From an uncultured Gemmatimonadales bacterium (GTDB lineage: Bacteria; Gemmatimonadota; Gemmatimonadetes; Palauibacterales; Palauibacteraceae): a stretch of 64,000 nt of DNA. Shown piece by piece: positions 27,185 to 35,927 of the stretch; the stretch's first letter is position 1; each line of letters begins with the position of its first letter. Position numbers and translations under genes: made by a program. Location of the stretch: contig CAMYMV010000010.1 in assembly GCA_947259585.1 (NCBI GenBank), positions 1 through 64,000 on the forward strand, in the 5' to 3' direction. Below the pieces are notes generated by a model that ran no database searches, had not been told where the DNA came from, and was given only the letters and a program-made list of their open reading frames with translations.

Positions 27185-28243
27185 TCAGTCCGCCCCGGCT
27201 ACGTCCTCCGCGATCCACTGGCCCACCTCTTCGGTGGTCCGATCTCCCCCGAGGTCCGGCGTCCTGATCCCGGCATGAAGCGCTCGATCCACCGCTGCTT
27301 CGATGCGCTCCGCAGCCTCCGCTGCGCCGTTCTCGCGGGCGAGCATGGCAGCGCTCAGAACGGCCGCCATCGGATTCGCGATACCGCATCCGACGAGGTC
27401 GGGGGCGCTGCCATGGACCGGCTCGTACAGGCCACGGCCGATGAGATTCAGGTTCGCCGACGGAGCGAGGCCGAGGCCGCCGACGAGGCCGGCACCGAGG
27501 TCTGAGAGGATGTCTCCCAGGAGGTTCTCGGCCACGATCACATCGAAACGTGCAGGGTGGCGCACCAGCTCCATCGCCAGGGCGTCCACGTAGCGCGTCT
27601 CCGCCTCCAGCTCCGGATACTCCTCCGCGATCTCCAGGAAGACCCTTCGCCACAAGCCGTAGACATGAGGGACGGCGTTGGCCTTGTCGCCGAGCGTCAC
27701 GCGACGTCGACCCTCGCGGCGAGCCAGATCGAACGCCGCTCGAACCACGCGGTCAACCCCGTAGCGCGTCGCCAGCGACTCGCTGATCGCCACCTCCTGC
27801 GCGGTACCCGGCCGCAGCGATCCTCCAGAGCCCGTATAGAACCCCTCCGTGTTCTCGCGCACGATCGCGATATCGATCGTCTCGCTCCCGGAGAGCCGGA
27901 GCGGCGTGAGGTCCGGGCTTCGGAGCCTCACCGGGCGGAGGTTGACGAAGAGGTCGAGGCCAAAGCGAAGGCCTAAAAGGATGTCCCGTGCATGCACCCC
28001 ATCCGGGACGCGAGAGTCACCCACGGCTCCGACCAGAATCGCCGAGAACTCGTCGCGGAGCCGGGCGAACGCATCCTCGCCCAGGGTCTCGCCAGTGGCG
28101 AGGTAGTGATCGGCGCCGTGCGGAAACGTCTCGAACTCGACGGAGATCCAGCCGGCGGACTCGGCTGCCTCCAGGACCCTACGTGCCTCCCGAACCACCT
28201 CGGGCCCGATGCCATCGCCCGGCAGAAGGGCGATTCGGATCAC
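27185..28243 (-). CDS. Isocitrate/isopropylmalate dehydrogenase family protein
   Basis: A 352-residue beta-decarboxylating dehydrogenase. Family motifs are PGDGIGPEVVREA at the N-terminus, NLRPVRL for substrate arginines, VRENTEGFYTG, the metal aspartates in VAENLLGDILSDLGAGLVGG, and HGSAPDLVG at the NAD site. The ENTEG loop is closer to NAD-isocitrate or homoisocitrate dehydrogenase than to LeuB, but tartrate/D-malate-type enzymes are also close; substrate is uncertain. The start GTG 28243 overlaps the zinc-ribbon gene's TGA (GTGA), and upstream readings are within that gene. It is the last gene of a four-gene chain with overlapping stop/start codons. Confidence 0.83.
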   Translation of the reverse strand: MIRIALLPGDGIGPEVVREARRVLEAAESAGWISVEFETFPHGADHYLATGETLGEDAFARLRDEFSAILVGAVGDSRVPDGVHARDILLGLRFGLDLFVNLRPVRLRSPDLTPLRLSGSETIDIAIVRENTEGFYTGSGGSLRPGTAQEVAISESLATRYGVDRVVRAAFDLARREGRRRVTLGDKANAVPHVYGLWRRVFLEIAEEYPELEAETRYVDALAMELVRHPARFDVIVAENLLGDILSDLGAGLVGGLGLAPSANLNLIGRGLYEPVHGSAPDLVGCGIANPMAAVLSAAMLARENGAAEAAERIEAAVDRALHAGIRTPDLGGDRTTEEVGQWIAEDVAGAD

Positions 28244-28869
28244 GCGCTCGAGGTGCTCGCCGCAGAGACTCCTTTGCCGCATCTGGGACAGAACGCCCAC
28301 CCGGCGTTCATCTCCTCGCCACACGCCGGGCAACACGGCCGATCCTGGTCCGCACCGCAGAACACGCAAAAGCGCAGATCGGGTCGAGGCGGAAGCTCGC
28401 GGCTGCACTTCCAGCACGCCGCGTCTGCCGGCAGGCCTTCGTCCGGCGTATCCGCAGGGTCGGCGGCCGGCAGACCCGAGAACGTCGAGGTCTCGGCTGC
28501 GCCTCCGGGCGTCTCGTCGGCCGACTCGGATTCCGGGACATCGAAGACGGTGCTCAGATCCGACTGAATCTCCAGCTGGGCAGCCGAGAAGTTCTTGAGA
28601 AAGCCGAGCCCGGGCTCCGGTGAATCCGCCTCGTTCCTCACGGCGGAGCGCAGCTCGTTCTCCTTCGGAAGCAGGTATCGGTCGGCGGAGAGTAGCTGCA
28701 GCATCTCGATATCGTACTCCGCCTTGGTGGCGTAGCCGACCGAGCTGCGGCAGATATGGTAAGGGAGCAGGGTTCGATGAAGCTCGGCGACCGAGATCGA
28801 CGCATCTCCGGCACGACCCGCTTCATCCAGTCGACGGGCCAGCAGCGCCGCCAGAGCTTCCACGCTCAT
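28240..28869 (-). CDS. Double zinc-ribbon protein
   Basis: A 209-residue protein. The N-terminal 90 residues are helical (MSVEALAALLARRLDEAGRA, then LLPYHICRSSVGYATKAEYD). The central part is acidic and loose. The C-terminus has four CxxC knuckles, CWKC, CVFC, CPAC and CPRC, which pair into two zinc ribbons like those of rubredoxin-like adaptor domains. It has no enzyme motif. It overlaps the TPR gene upstream (ATGA) and the dehydrogenase downstream (GTGA). Likely an adaptor, with the ribbons binding protein or nucleic acid. The exact role is unknown. Confidence 0.7.
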   Translation of the reverse strand: MSVEALAALLARRLDEAGRAGDASISVAELHRTLLPYHICRSSVGYATKAEYDIEMLQLLSADRYLLPKENELRSAVRNEADSPEPGLGFLKNFSAAQLEIQSDLSTVFDVPESESADETPGGAAETSTFSGLPAADPADTPDEGLPADAACWKCSRELPPRPDLRFCVFCGADQDRPCCPACGEEMNAGWAFCPRCGKGVSAASTSSA

Positions 28870-29933
28870 CGTCCGATCCTCAGGGCACCGGCCTTCTCGG
28901 AGCCGCGGATGAAGGCCTCCGGATCATCGTCCGGGATGGGTATTCCGGTCGTGCGGTGTATGATGCTCGCGGCCGCCCGCATGAACTGGTCCATCGACAT
29001 CGTGGGATCCGGACCGTCGTCTCGCAACGCCCGAACGATCTCCTCCCAATCGCCGCTGTAAACGCGACCGTCTTTCGCGTGCACGACGTGCGGAGGCTGG
29101 CCGGGCAGCCCGAAGAGATCCAGCTGGCCGGGCGCGAACGTGTGCTCGGTCCTGGCCTCGAGAGCCGCCAGCAACCGATCCTCAGGAGTCGGCTCCACGG
29201 TGAGCTCCGCGAGGCGCGAGAGGTACGGGTCGAGAAGCGGCGAGTCTTCCGGCACCAGGCGATAGCTCCGCAGCAACTCGATTGTCCGCCACAAGGCGAG
29301 CGCATCCCAGAACTCCGCCGGCGGGACCTGCTCTAGTGTCGTGAGCGCTCGCTCCAGCTCTCCGCTCTCGTACAGCACCGTGCCGAGGAAGACCCTCGCT
29401 TCGTGCTGCCCCGCGTCCTCGTCGAGCGCTCGTTCCAGATAAGGCCGTGCTTCCTCCGGTCGACCGAGGTTGTAGAGCGTATAGGCGATCTCCGCCGCGG
29501 CATCGGCCGGACCTCCGTTCCGCAGGCTCCGCTCGAAGAACGAGAGCGCCCGCTCGTAAAGACCCTCCCGGTAGAGTGCCCGGCCGATCGCCAGCGAGAG
29601 CTCGGCCTCGGCGTCGCTGCCCACGATCATGGCACGGTCGAACACGGCGAACGCCCGCGCCCGATCCAACTTGAGGAGGGCTTCGCCGAGACCGATCAGC
29701 GCGTCCTCGTGATCCGGATCGATCTCCAACACCTGGTCGAACGCTCGACGGGCCCAGACGTACTCCTCGCACGCCAGCTCGGCATACGCCAGCGAGACTC
29801 GAAGGGCGACGCTCTCCGGGTGATCCGAGATCCCTTGACGCAGAAGGCGACGAGCGCTCTCCCACTCTCCGCGCTCGTACAGCTGCTGTGCCTCCCGATC
29901 GTACCGTTCGCTACTCCAGACTTCCCCGTTCAC
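28866..29933 (-). CDS. TPR-repeat protein
   Basis: A 355-residue soluble protein with about six tetratricopeptide repeats between residues 10 and 220, for example REAQQLYERGEWESARRLLR, FDQVLEIDPDHEDALIGLGE, IGRALYREGLYERALSFFER and IAYTLYNLGRPEEARPYLER. The C-terminal 120 residues are not repeats and contain LDLFGLPGQPPHVVHAKDGR. TPR arrays bind partner peptides. It begins at GTG overlapping the CNNM transporter's stop (GTGA) and ends overlapping the zinc-ribbon start, so translation is probably tightly coupled across the four genes. No signal peptide, so cytoplasmic. Confidence 0.8.
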   Translation of the reverse strand: MNGEVWSSERYDREAQQLYERGEWESARRLLRQGISDHPESVALRVSLAYAELACEEYVWARRAFDQVLEIDPDHEDALIGLGEALLKLDRARAFAVFDRAMIVGSDAEAELSLAIGRALYREGLYERALSFFERSLRNGGPADAAAEIAYTLYNLGRPEEARPYLERALDEDAGQHEARVFLGTVLYESGELERALTTLEQVPPAEFWDALALWRTIELLRSYRLVPEDSPLLDPYLSRLAELTVEPTPEDRLLAALEARTEHTFAPGQLDLFGLPGQPPHVVHAKDGRVYSGDWEEIVRALRDDGPDPTMSMDQFMRAAASIIHRTTGIPIPDDDPEAFIRGSEKAGALRIGR

Positions 29934-31321
29934 GCTGGTCGCTTCCTCCCCTTCAGGCTTCGACCGCCCGTCTCCTCTTCGGCCGGGCTCCCCGTGTCGC
30001 CGCCCGTCTCGACGGCGGGATGGTGCAGCTCCAGCAGCGTCACGCGCCTGTCGGCCACCTCACGGACTTCGAGCTCGACCTCGCCGAGCGGGACGCGCTC
30101 ACCCTCCTTCGGGATACGTCCCAGGGTGCCGATCACGTAGCCGGCAACCGTGTCATACTCCTCGTCGAGCGCCGGCAGATCGAGCTCCTCCACGAGGTCC
30201 GACAGCGACATGCCGCCGTCCACCTCGACCCGCCCGCCGGGCTTTACGGCGATGTCTGGCTGCTCGGCAACATCGTGCTCGTCGTAGATATCGCCCACGA
30301 TCTCCTCGAGCAGGTCCTCCAGGGTCACGATGCCGTCGGTGCCGCCAAACTCATCGACCACGACTGCCAGGTGCACCTTCTGCCGTCGCATCTCGGCCAG
30401 CAGATCGTCCACGTGCTTGCTCTCCGGCACGTAGAAGGGAGCGCGCGCCTCAACGACCGCCCTGAAACTGGACCAGTCGTCTCTCAAGAACCAGCGGAGA
30501 AGATCCTTGACGATGAGCACGCCCACGATCTTGTCGATCGAGTCCTCGTACACCGGGAATCGAGAGTGGCCGGTCCGAGCCGCCACCTCGAGCACCTCCT
30601 CGAGGGTGGCATCGGCGGGCACGGCCTGAATGTCGGGACGCGGAGTCATCACCTCTCGAGCCACGGTATGGGTGAGCTCGAACACACCGTGGATCATCGC
30701 CTCTTCGTCCTGCTCGACGGCTCCCTCGCGCATGCTGTCCTGCAGCAGGATCTGTATCTCATCGGGGCTGTGTACGGTGTGGTACGCGTCGACGCTGGGC
30801 ATGCCAAGCATCCGCAAGAGGAGGTTCGACGATCCGTTGATCACCCAGAGGCCCGGTCGGATCAAGGCATTGAACAGCCTGAGTCCCGGCGCGGTCAGCC
30901 TGGCTACCTTCACCGGCCGGATGATCGCGACCATCTTGGGGACCTGTTCGCCCAGAACGACGTGAAGGAAGGTGATCAGCGAGAAGGCGATTACGATCGC
31001 CGCGGTGTGGGAGGCAATCAAGCTCCAGGGGCTCGGCCATCCGACGAACACCCGCTTCAAGGTGTCCGCGATCGCCACTTCCCCGACCCAGCCGAGACCC
31101 AGCGAGGCGAGCGTGATGCCCAGTTGGGCGCCGGAAACCGAGCGATCGATGCTCTCCTGCGCGTTCTGAACGACGCGGGCCAGACGGTCGCCGCGGTCGA
31201 CAAGCTCCTTGATTCGTGATCGGCGAGCGCTGACGAGGGCGAACTCGACGGCGACGAAGTAAGCGTTCGCGGCGACCAACGCGACCACCGCCGCCAGCTT
31301 CAGAAGGAGGTCAGCGTCCAT
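29930..31321 (-). CDS. CNNM/CorC-type transporter (HlyC/CorC family)
   Basis: A 463-residue inner-membrane protein with a DUF21 domain of about four hydrophobic helices (LKLAAVVALVAANAYFVAVE and the LITFLHVVLGEQVPK helix). Two CBS domains follow (VMTPRPDIQAVPADATLEEV and FYVPESKHVDDLLAEMR), then a CorC/HlyC C-terminal domain (ETYDTVAGYV-like: EEYDTVAGYVIGTLGRIP). These proteins transport or regulate Mg/Co; the older 'hemolysin' name is misleading. ATG 31321 is used. It heads the chain CNNM-TPR-zinc ribbon-dehydrogenase with overlapping stops and starts, suggesting regulation by a metal or nucleotide acts on the same unit. Confidence 0.88.
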   Translation of the reverse strand: MDADLLLKLAAVVALVAANAYFVAVEFALVSARRSRIKELVDRGDRLARVVQNAQESIDRSVSGAQLGITLASLGLGWVGEVAIADTLKRVFVGWPSPWSLIASHTAAIVIAFSLITFLHVVLGEQVPKMVAIIRPVKVARLTAPGLRLFNALIRPGLWVINGSSNLLLRMLGMPSVDAYHTVHSPDEIQILLQDSMREGAVEQDEEAMIHGVFELTHTVAREVMTPRPDIQAVPADATLEEVLEVAARTGHSRFPVYEDSIDKIVGVLIVKDLLRWFLRDDWSSFRAVVEARAPFYVPESKHVDDLLAEMRRQKVHLAVVVDEFGGTDGIVTLEDLLEEIVGDIYDEHDVAEQPDIAVKPGGRVEVDGGMSLSDLVEELDLPALDEEYDTVAGYVIGTLGRIPKEGERVPLGEVELEVREVADRRVTLLELHHPAVETGGDTGSPAEEETGGRSLKGRKRPA

Positions 31322-31429
31322 TCGGATCGGGGTGCACCCGGGCCCGCCCGGCAGCCTGCGGAAAGCGACGGGCGATCATGGTCGAGGCCGACGGGATTTG
31401 CCGGCGGCCCTGGGTTATCGGGACAGGAC

Positions 31430-31765
31430 TCAGGCTGCGTTTACCTCGTCTCGCTCGCCTTCGATATCGGAACTCTCTTCCTCGGCGACCTCGGGCGTGT
31501 CGGCGCCGCCGTGCCGCTTGGGCGGCATGCAGTACCGTTGCCCGATCTTCTGCAGCTCGCTGAGATCGATCTTGCTGAGGTCTGGATAACGCTCCGCCAG
31601 GTAACCCACGGTATCGGCGAGCCACTCCTCCCGCTGGTCGAACTCGGCTTCGAGCACGCCGCAGCGGCGAATGTGGCTGAATAGTTCATCTCTGGCTCTT
31701 TCGAGCGAACTCGGGCTGTAGCTGTTCGTTCCCAACGGCTCACCTCCGTAATCGGTTTCGGCCAC
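31430..31765 (-). CDS. Small acidic hypothetical protein
   Basis: A 111-residue soluble protein. It contains a helical central segment (RARDELFSHIRRCGVLEAEF, then EWLADTVGYLAERYP) and KIGQRYCMPPKRHGG, and ends in an acidic tail. No domain is recognised. It is accepted as real, unlike the competing Ser/Arg-rich frame over the same bases, because its composition is balanced and it carries a coherent amphipathic pattern. Its strand matches the CNNM gene downstream, about 110 bases away. Function unknown. Confidence 0.55.
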   Translation of the reverse strand: MAETDYGGEPLGTNSYSPSSLERARDELFSHIRRCGVLEAEFDQREEWLADTVGYLAERYPDLSKIDLSELQKIGQRYCMPPKRHGGADTPEVAEEESSDIEGERDEVNAA

Positions 31766-31868
31766 CCACGCTATTCAGGCAACGCGGGGCCTGCATTCTC
31801 GGGCTTCTTCAAGTCGCGCGAGCGCGCACACACATACTATTCGGGCGATCCGCTTCCCGCAAAACAGC

Positions 31869-32627
31869 TTACGCTTCACCCCCGGAGCTCAACCGCAGCC
31901 CGTGAAGCCGTCGGTCTCTCGAGGCTTGAAAGACGCTCCAGAGCTGGGGAAGCGCGCGGAACCGGCTGCGGCGGAATCGGCGCGTGTAATCCGGCTCCAT
32001 TGTGAGCTCATCGACCTGCCGCACGTGCGGCCACACCGACATCAACAGCTCCGCGTTCGCCGCCCATCCCTCATGCTTCAGCAACCGGCCGTCGCTCGTT
32101 CGGCCCAGCGCCCGCTTGAGGACGAACAGCCGGTATAGGCGATAGCCGCGGAATGGGTCCGACACCTCGGGTGGAGTCGGCAGCGAACGGGCGAGCACGC
32201 CCGAGGCCCTGCGCGCGATTCGAACGGAGGGCGGGCATGCGTCATCCCGATCGCTCGAGGCGGTGACGAGATCGATCCCGCCCTCGAAGCGCTTCAACAT
32301 CTCGGGGATCGCCTCCGGTGGATCGGTGAAGTCACCCTGCATGCAGATGAAGGCATCCCGCTTCGGGTACGCCGAACGCTTCACGGCCTCCCGGAGCAAC
32401 CGCTCGACGGAGGCCGAGTAGCCGGTCCTACGTGGCTGCTTGAGGACGGTCAGTGGGAGAACACGCCTGTAGGGCTCCAGAACCTCCGACGTCCCATCCG
32501 TAGAGGCATCGTCCACGACGAGCATCTCGAAGTCCCGCTCCAGCTCGGTGAGGATCTCCCGGACCCGCCACAGCATGAGACCCAGCGTGCGCCGTTCATT
32601 GAACGCGGGCACTCCGACGTAGATCAC
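31869..32627 (-). CDS. Family 2 glycosyltransferase
   Basis: A 252-residue GT-A fold protein. The N-terminal VGVPAFNERRTLGLMLWRVR and MLVVDDASTDGTSEVL mark the nucleotide-sugar binding site, and the metal-binding D-x-D-like QGDFTDPPEAIPEM is present. Unlike dolichol-phosphate transferases it has no C-terminal membrane helices. Start GTG 32627, 13 bases after the PorX stop on the same strand. It probably transfers a sugar in surface polysaccharide or glycoprotein synthesis, consistent with the epimerase and GDP-mannose dehydratase about 7-9 kb away, though that link is inference. Confidence 0.8.
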   Translation of the reverse strand: MIYVGVPAFNERRTLGLMLWRVREILTELERDFEMLVVDDASTDGTSEVLEPYRRVLPLTVLKQPRRTGYSASVERLLREAVKRSAYPKRDAFICMQGDFTDPPEAIPEMLKRFEGGIDLVTASSDRDDACPPSVRIARRASGVLARSLPTPPEVSDPFRGYRLYRLFVLKRALGRTSDGRLLKHEGWAANAELLMSVWPHVRQVDELTMEPDYTRRFRRSRFRALPQLWSVFQASRDRRLHGLRLSSGGEA

Positions 32628-32640
32628 GAGCTCGTGCCTC

Positions 32641-34266
32641 CTATCTCGGCGTCAGGAGCGCCGCGGGCAGGATCATCTCCTCAGGGCTGATGCCGCCGTG
32701 CAGGAAGCTGTCCCGATAGCGCTGCTGGTACTCGCGGAGCTTCGTCGGATAGACGAAGAAGTAGTCGTCACGGCAAACGAGATAGTTCGTCTTGATCCCG
32801 CCGGGCGGCAAACGGAGAGCGTCGGCTTCGCTCTTGGACAGGACGGCCGAGGGGTTCTCCACCCTGAGATCATCCCCGAACTTGTACCGCAGGTTGGCGG
32901 AAGCGTCGCGCTTCGCGTAGACGGTGGCGGGCCGGTGGCAGTGCAGCGAGCCGTGATCCGTCGTGAACAGCACCTTGACGCCCTGCCGGGCCGCCTGCCT
33001 GAGCGCCTCGAAAGCGGCCGAGCGCTCGAACCAGGTAACCGTGAGGCGGCGCAGCGCGCTCGCGTCTCGCGCGATCTCCCACAGGAGCTTCGATTCGCTT
33101 CGGCCGTGGGTCAACAGGTCCACGAACCCGAAGACCAGAGCGGTCACCGAGGCCCCGGACAGGTAGCCATTCAGCCGGCCGAGCATCGCCCCGCCCTCTT
33201 CGCTCGAAAAGATCTTCTCGTAGTGCGTGCGCACGGGAGCGCCGATCAGCTCCTCGAGGTGGTTCTGCAGCAGCTCATCCTCGAACCAGTTGTAGCCGGA
33301 TTCCTCACCGCCGCCCCACCAGGTCTCGTGCCGCTCCGCGAGCTCGTCCGGGAAGAGGCCGCTGAAGATCGCGTTTCGCGAAAAGGGGGTGGCCGTGGGA
33401 AGAAGGGATGAATAGAGCGCCTCCTCGACCTCGAAGTACTCGCTGATCTGAGGCACGATCGCCCGCCACTGATCCAACCTCATGCAGTCCATGATCACGA
33501 GGAGCGCGGACTCGTCCTCGAGGACGGGAAGCAGGAACCGGGACAGGACGTCCACGGAAAGCGACGGCCCTCGCTCGCCACCGGCGTGGACCCACTCCTC
33601 GTATTGGTCGACGACGAGATCACAGTAGCCGCGCCGCACATCCGTCATCAGCGAGTCCAGGATCTCCTTCAGACCTCGCTCGTTCGATTCCTCCAGTCGC
33701 AGCTCCCAATCCACCATCTCGGAGTAGAGCTCCGCCCACTCCTTCCAACTGCCCGCGTGCGAGACCTTCTCGCGCAACTCGCCAAACCGCCGGGAGAAGT
33801 CGCGTGAGATCTGCTCGTGCCGGATAGCCGGCCCCGCCAGCAGGCGGGTCACGACCGAAAGCACCTGGCGGGGACTCGTGGGCTTCACGATGTAGTCGTC
33901 CGCCCGCTGGCCGATCGCCTCGTGCATCGTCGAGTCGGCTTCGCTCTTCGTGACCATCACCACGGGCAGGCGGGGAGCGCGCCGTCTGAGCTCCTTGAGG
34001 ACGTCGATCCCCCTCAGCCCGGGCATCTGCTCGTCAAGGAGGACCAGATCGTAGGATTCCGTCCGAAGGAGCTCGAGGGCATCGTTGCCGTTCATGATGG
34101 GGTCGACGACGTACCCCTCGTTGCGGAGAAGCATGAGATGCGGCTTGAGAAGGTCGGCCTCGTCATCGACCCAGAGTATCCGGTCGGGCCGCGCCCCGGC
34201 TCCCTTTACCGGCCCGACGCGGCGTGCCGCCGAGCTGGAGGGACGAGCGCGGTCTTCTACTGCCAT
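32641..34266 (-). CDS. porX: PorX-type response regulator with PglZ domain
   Basis: A 541-residue two-domain regulator. The receiver domain has acidic pocket D34-D35, phosphoacceptor Asp78 in LLDEQMPG, and the conserved Lys in VMVTKSEADS. The C-terminal PglZ/alkaline-phosphatase-like domain contains LLVIMDCMRLDQWRAI and FTTDHGS. PorX with PorY controls the type IX secretion system in Bacteroidota, and its PglZ domain hydrolyses oligonucleotides. No por secretion genes or PorY kinase are in view, so the output here may differ. The start ATG 34266 has GAGAGAAGAG upstream and is divergent from lptF. A longer frame reads as Arg/Ser-rich shadow and is rejected. Confidence 0.85.
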   Translation of the reverse strand: MAVEDRARPSSSAARRVGPVKGAGARPDRILWVDDEADLLKPHLMLLRNEGYVVDPIMNGNDALELLRTESYDLVLLDEQMPGLRGIDVLKELRRRAPRLPVVMVTKSEADSTMHEAIGQRADDYIVKPTSPRQVLSVVTRLLAGPAIRHEQISRDFSRRFGELREKVSHAGSWKEWAELYSEMVDWELRLEESNERGLKEILDSLMTDVRRGYCDLVVDQYEEWVHAGGERGPSLSVDVLSRFLLPVLEDESALLVIMDCMRLDQWRAIVPQISEYFEVEEALYSSLLPTATPFSRNAIFSGLFPDELAERHETWWGGGEESGYNWFEDELLQNHLEELIGAPVRTHYEKIFSSEEGGAMLGRLNGYLSGASVTALVFGFVDLLTHGRSESKLLWEIARDASALRRLTVTWFERSAAFEALRQAARQGVKVLFTTDHGSLHCHRPATVYAKRDASANLRYKFGDDLRVENPSAVLSKSEADALRLPPGGIKTNYLVCRDDYFFVYPTKLREYQQRYRDSFLHGGISPEEMILPAALLTPR

Positions 34267-34478
34267 TCGATCTCTTCTCTCGGTTCGTGATCCAGATTCC
34301 GGACAAGTCCTCCGACTGCGGCGGTCGCAACCGGGGGGACGGTGCTTGCACGGTCCGGTACCCGCACGCCGCGATCGGGGATCCCAACTCCCCCAGAATA
34401 CGGTAGAATCATCGGGAACTTCCTGCACGGGCTCGGGGAGAAGGACCCGGAGCACGAGTCGCCCAACCAAGGATAACG

Positions 34479-35927
34479 ATGACGTCTGCGCCCGCCGGCA
34501 CCGCCGTCGAGGACGCCTCCGAGGACACCTCGCACGACGGGATCGATTCCGGACAAGGAACCCGGAATGGCACCGGTCTCGCCGCAATCCGTCCTCGAAT
34601 CCTCTCCAGGTATCTTCTCAAGCTGCTTATCGGCCCCTTTGCCTTCGCGACCGTGCTCCTCACCACGCTGATGCTCCTCAATGAAATCGTGAAGCGCTTC
34701 GCCGACCTCATCGGAAAGGGGCTTCACTGGACGGTGATCGCACAGGTCTTTGTGCTCTCGATCCCCTTCATCCTCGCGATGACGCTCCCCATGGCGGTGC
34801 TCGTAGCCGTCTTATACACGTTCAACCGGCTCGCCTCGGACAACGAGATCTCCGCCATGAAGGCGAGCGGTGTGAGCATGGCCCGGCTCCTGCTGCCGGT
34901 CTGCCTGGCGGCCGTGATCCTGGCGGGCTTCATGGTGTGGCTGAACAACAGCCTGCTTCCGGAGTCCAACCACCGGCTCCAGGTGCTGCTGACGAGCATC
35001 TCCAGGAAGAAGCCGACGTTCGTGCTTCGCGAGCGAACGATCAACGAGGTCATCGCTGGTCGGTTGTTCTTGCGCGTGGCCCGCATCGATCGAGACCGAA
35101 GCGCCCTGGGCGATGTCGCTCTGTACGACTGGCGGGACCGAGAGCGCCCGCGGCTGATCTACGCCGACAGCGGTTCCATGGCGTACAACCCCAGCCAGAC
35201 CGACCTCTATCTGACCCTGTTCTCCGGCGTGACCCACGAGCGAGAGCAGGACAAGGATGAAGAGTACCAGCGGCTCTACTTCGACGAGCTGATCATGCGC
35301 ATCTCCGATGTCTCCAACGAGCTGGAGCTGGATGACGTGGGCCGCAGCGATCGTGAGATGTCTGTCGCGCAGATGCGGCTCGAGGCACAGTCAGGCGTGC
35401 AGATCGCCGATACGGCGGCTGAGCTGAGCGCCCAGTACACGGCCGCGCTCGTCGAAGTGCTGCTCGGCGCCCGCAGCCCGCCCGAGCTGATCGGCCTCGC
35501 CGCCGAGGACACCGTGGGCGCCGACCGAACGGAGGGATCTCAAGCCCTCCAGCGAGCGACGCGGTTCGTGACCGCGGAGGATCCGGTCCGGCAGTACGAG
35601 GTCTATCAGACCCAGGCCAGAACCGGATTCGAGAGACAGAACCGTTTCCTCGTCGAGATCAACAAGAAGTTCTCGATCCCGGCCGCCTGTATCGTATTCG
35701 TCTTGATCGGCGCGCCCTTCGCCGTCCGGCACCCTCGAGGCGGAATGGGCATGGTCGTGGCCGTGAGCTTCGCGGTATTCTGCGCCTACTACATCTCGAT
35801 GATCGGTGGCGAGGAGCTGGCCGACCGCTTGATTCTCTCGCCGTTCTGGGCCATGTGGGCGCCCAACGTGCTCTTCGCGGCGGCGGGCCTGATCACCCTG
35901 TGGCGCGCCGTTCACCTGGAGCGATAG
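34479..35927 (+). CDS. lptF: LptF-like LPS export permease
   Basis: A 482-residue YjgP/YjgQ family permease with N-terminal helices (LLKLLIGPFAFATVLLTTLM, FILAMTLPMAVLVAVLYTFN), the cytoplasmic coupling EISAMKASGVSMARLL, a periplasmic beta-jellyroll (LFLRVARIDRDRSALGDVAL) and C-terminal helices. It contains a long polar insert near residues 290-390 and a 35-residue extension at the start, both more than usual. With LptG and the LptB ATPase it extracts lipopolysaccharide from the inner membrane. The first base of lptG follows the stop directly. Start ATG 34479 has only a weak ribosome site. Confidence 0.88.
   Translation: MTSAPAGTAVEDASEDTSHDGIDSGQGTRNGTGLAAIRPRILSRYLLKLLIGPFAFATVLLTTLMLLNEIVKRFADLIGKGLHWTVIAQVFVLSIPFILAMTLPMAVLVAVLYTFNRLASDNEISAMKASGVSMARLLLPVCLAAVILAGFMVWLNNSLLPESNHRLQVLLTSISRKKPTFVLRERTINEVIAGRLFLRVARIDRDRSALGDVALYDWRDRERPRLIYADSGSMAYNPSQTDLYLTLFSGVTHEREQDKDEEYQRLYFDELIMRISDVSNELELDDVGRSDREMSVAQMRLEAQSGVQIADTAAELSAQYTAALVEVLLGARSPPELIGLAAEDTVGADRTEGSQALQRATRFVTAEDPVRQYEVYQTQARTGFERQNRFLVEINKKFSIPAACIVFVLIGAPFAVRHPRGGMGMVVAVSFAVFCAYYISMIGGEELADRLILSPFWAMWAPNVLFAAAGLITLWRAVHLER

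Noticed and set aside
31441..31743. Alternate minus-strand frame over the small acidic protein
   Set aside because: Ser/Arg-rich with no helical pattern; the frame at 31430-31765 is more balanced.
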